64,000 bases of DNA, taken from Roseibium denhamense (GTDB lineage: Bacteria > Pseudomonadota > Alphaproteobacteria > Rhizobiales > Stappiaceae). Shown one piece after another: positions 62,304 to 64,000 of this stretch. Below the pieces are notes generated by a model that was not told where the DNA came from, made no database searches, and saw only the letters and a program-made list of their open reading frames with translations. Both the position numbers and the translations under genes were made by a program. The number at the start of each line of letters is the position of its first letter. The first letter of the stretch is position 1. The stretch is taken from NCBI RefSeq assembly GCF_009711415.1, contig NZ_SMLZ01000099.1:1-64000 (forward strand). The letters are read 5' to 3'.

Positions 62304-63287
62304 ATGCCGCACCGGCACGCCAGCATCGAAATCGGTCTGAATGCTGTGATCGTCACCGTTGCGCAGGGTCTGCCGCAAATCGTGCATGTGGAAGATCAGG
62401 GCGATGCGCAAGAAGACGGGTTGCCGTTTGGTCCGTTTGACCCGCTTCACCACCGGACCTTTGAAATCGGCTTGCGGTCTTGGGTGGAAAACCAGACGGC
62501 CCTGCGCCTTGGCTATGTCGAACAGCTTTATACATTCGGTGACCGCGGCCGCCACCGGGTCAGCGGGGACGAAGGTCCGCACGTGGTCTCTGTGGGGTAT
62601 CTGGCACTCACCCGCCAAACGGCTGATTCTGAGAGCATGCTGGCGAAACACAAGTCGGCCTGGCGCTCCTGGTACGATTACTTTCCATGGGAAGACTGGC
62701 GCAGCGGACGTCCGGCCCTCCTGGACCAGGCGATACTTCCAGAGTTGACACACTGGGCCAGCGAACCGCCCGGCCCCGGCGAACCGCCGCGCCCGCTGGG
62801 CCGGCAGGAACGTGTGCGCCTTGCCTTCGGCACCGGATCGTCTGACTGGGACGAGGAGCGGGCCCTTGAGCGCTATGAGCTGCTTTATGAGGCAGGTCTC
62901 GTGCCCGAAGCCAAACGGGACGGGCGCCCGGCCGCCCTTTCCCGCACGACCCTGCCCCCTCTTGGTGCGCCGATGGGTTTTGACCACCGGCGTGTCCTGG
63001 CCACAGCCATCTCGCGTCTGCGCGGGAAACTCAAGTACCGGCCGGTCATCTTCGAGCTTATGCCGGAAACCTTCACCCTCACCGATTTGCAGACGTCGGT
63101 GGAAGCCATATCCGGCCGCCACCTGCACAAGCAGAACTTCCGCCGGCTGGTGGAAAATGCCGATCTGGTTGAGCCCACGGGGGCAACGTCAACAGCAACC
63201 GGCGGACGCCCGGCGGCCCTGTTCCGCTTCCGGCATCAGCTGCTGAGCGAACGGCCCGCCCCTGGCCTCAGGGTTGGCGGACGCTGA
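62304..63287 (+). CDS. NrtR-like regulator: degenerate NUDIX domain plus winged helix
   Basis: A 327-residue protein. The N-terminal part (~5-110) has a NUDIX-like fold with IGLNAVIVTV and LGYVEQLYTFGDRGRH. The catalytic box is not intact: EIGLRSWVENQTAL stands where the family expects G-x5-E-x7-REUxEExGU. The C-terminal winged helix (~225-310) carries KLKYRPVIFELMPETFTLTDLQ and HKQNFRRLVE. NrtR proteins sense ADP-ribose-type ligands and repress NAD synthesis genes. The target here is unknown, and no NAD gene is adjacent. Confidence 0.82.
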   Translation: MPHRHASIEIGLNAVIVTVAQGLPQIVHVEDQGDAQEDGLPFGPFDPLHHRTFEIGLRSWVENQTALRLGYVEQLYTFGDRGRHRVSGDEGPHVVSVGYLALTRQTADSESMLAKHKSAWRSWYDYFPWEDWRSGRPALLDQAILPELTHWASEPPGPGEPPRPLGRQERVRLAFGTGSSDWDEERALERYELLYEAGLVPEAKRDGRPAALSRTTLPPLGAPMGFDHRRVLATAISRLRGKLKYRPVIFELMPETFTLTDLQTSVEAISGRHLHKQNFRRLVENADLVEPTGATSTATGGRPAALFRFRHQLLSERPAPGLRVGGR

Positions 63288-63492
63288 AGACAGGCGTCGT
63301 TTTCTAAGTAATATTAACCATAAATCGCGCTAAATCTGAAATCGAATGCGGTTTTTCTGCGATTTCCTGATCCATTAACGGTCTTTCAAGGTTAAGCAGA
63401 CATTTTCAATTCGAGTGTTCTCGTTGACACAACGTTAGCGCTAGTCCGCCTTGCGTTCTTGGCGATCTGTATCGAGTTGGAGTTGGCTGCGT

Positions 63493-64000
63493 ATGTTTGG
63501 CCCGGATTCCCGCAACCAGAAGCGGTATTCTTCAAAAGTGACCAATGAATATGGCCCGGTCCGTGCGCGCATGCGCCGGCTCACACGACTTGCATTCCTC
63601 AGCCCACTGGTCTTCATTGGCCTTGGCGGCGCCATTGGCGAACAGGATATCTTTGCGGTCATCAACGCACACGAAGCCGAAACGCCGCGTTGGATGATGG
63701 CATTGGAACATGCCACCTTCACCACAAAGCACGCTCCGGCCGTCAATTTGGCGACGCATCCTGTCCCGGATCACACCAATAGCCCGATGCTGACCCTTAC
63801 CTCGTCCAAACGCGGTTTCAAGGCCCGTCCGGTCATCGGCCTCGACGAGGAAGTCCGCCAGGTAAAGCCGGACACGGTGCCCACGGAGATTGTCACGAAC
63901 ACCTCCTCCAAGGGCGACCGGAAAATCACGCTGGCCCCCGACCGGCACATGATCGACATGTCGGCGGGTAATGTCTATGCCATGTCCAGCCTGATCTCGA
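63493..64000 (+). CDS. N-terminal part of an unidentified membrane or secreted protein (3' end outside window)
   Basis: An open frame from ATG 63493 to the end of the window, 169 codons. It begins MFGPDSRNQKRYSSKV, has a hydrophobic segment at ~36-52 (LAFLSPLVFIGLGGAIG) that could be a signal anchor, then a hydrophilic region with RKITLAPDRHMIDMSAG. The start of cell-wall hydrolases of the SleB group in Rhizobiales is what it reminds me of, but the catalytic domain is not visible and this is a guess. A TTGACA lies at 63424-63429 in the 205-bp AT-rich gap upstream. Confidence 0.6.
   Translation, partial: MFGPDSRNQKRYSSKVTNEYGPVRARMRRLTRLAFLSPLVFIGLGGAIGEQDIFAVINAHEAETPRWMMALEHATFTTKHAPAVNLATHPVPDHTNSPMLTLTSSKRGFKARPVIGLDEEVRQVKPDTVPTEIVTNTSSKGDRKITLAPDRHMIDMSAGNVYAMSSLIS

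Noticed and set aside
1-64000. CRISPR arrays, insertion sequences, prophage or toxin-antitoxin pairs
   Set aside because: No regularly spaced repeats, transposase motifs, phage genes or paired small genes were recognised anywhere in the window.

Overview
The window reads as chromosomal DNA of a GC-rich alphaproteobacterium of the order Hyphomicrobiales (Rhizobiales), most like a marine Stappiaceae member (Roseibium/Labrenzia/Stappia type). This is an inference from gene content: a rhizobial-type DnaA, a TIGR02301-family protein, the block deacetylase-like/xseB/dxs/tlyA/RNA methyltransferase, betaine-lipid genes btaA-btaB, a GcvA-type LysR regulator, and many short conserved Rhizobiales hypotheticals. 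No rRNA, tRNA, CRISPR array, prophage or insertion sequence was found.

Layout. 0-6 kb: the 3' end of a fatty acid cis/trans isomerase, then a LysR regulator divergent from a tightly coupled catabolic operon (GMC oxidoreductase, aldehyde dehydrogenase, enolase-superfamily enzyme). 6-15 kb: a membrane cytochrome c, malate synthase G, a DMT exporter, a giant CPA1 antiporter with a cyclic-nucleotide domain, an MscS channel and an ankyrin protein. 15-19 kb: an acyl-CoA degradation operon (acyl-CoA dehydrogenase, crotonase, SDR) with an ACGT-core palindrome upstream. 19-20 kb: a candidate anti-Shine-Dalgarno small RNA and a solute-binding protein gene broken by an in-frame amber codon. 20-34 kb: deacetylase-like protein, xseB, a LuxR-type regulator, dxs, an MFS transporter, a copper-delivery module (Cys-rich protein, PCuAC, SCO, a 44-residue membrane peptide), tlyA, a 23S rRNA/tRNA uracil methyltransferase, another methyltransferase and an unusual HTH-RibBX fusion with what looks like a leaderless promoter. 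34-43 kb: aroC, a GGDEF/EAL protein, a DUF3095 protein, a histidine phosphatase, fabI and an FAD-linked dehydrogenase. 43-49 kb: an AT-rich 1 kb gap, a divergent DnaA, a second candidate small RNA, a glyoxalase-associated small protein, a TPR-methyltransferase, and a low-GC pentapeptide-repeat gene. 49-64 kb: an SRAP (HMCES/YedK) protein ending in a beta-clamp motif, NUDIX, LysE, btaA-btaB with a Pho box, an L,D-transpeptidase, an XRE regulator with a perfect 25-bp dyad, a dihydroorotase, a YgfZ-like protein, an HD hydrolase, a tyrosine phosphatase and an NrtR-like regulator; the last gene runs off the window.

Threads that tie the region together. Three copies of a ~105-bp structured intergenic repeat start exactly at the TAG stop codon of the upstream gene, and a related fourth element lies at 61.7 kb. 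Two independent loci look like small RNAs exposing CCUCCC-type sequence ahead of a Rho-independent terminator. Copper-handling genes sit inside an otherwise conserved isoprenoid/RNA-modification block. Start sites were chosen by hand from Shine-Dalgarno spacing and family alignment by memory, so several may be off by a few codons.
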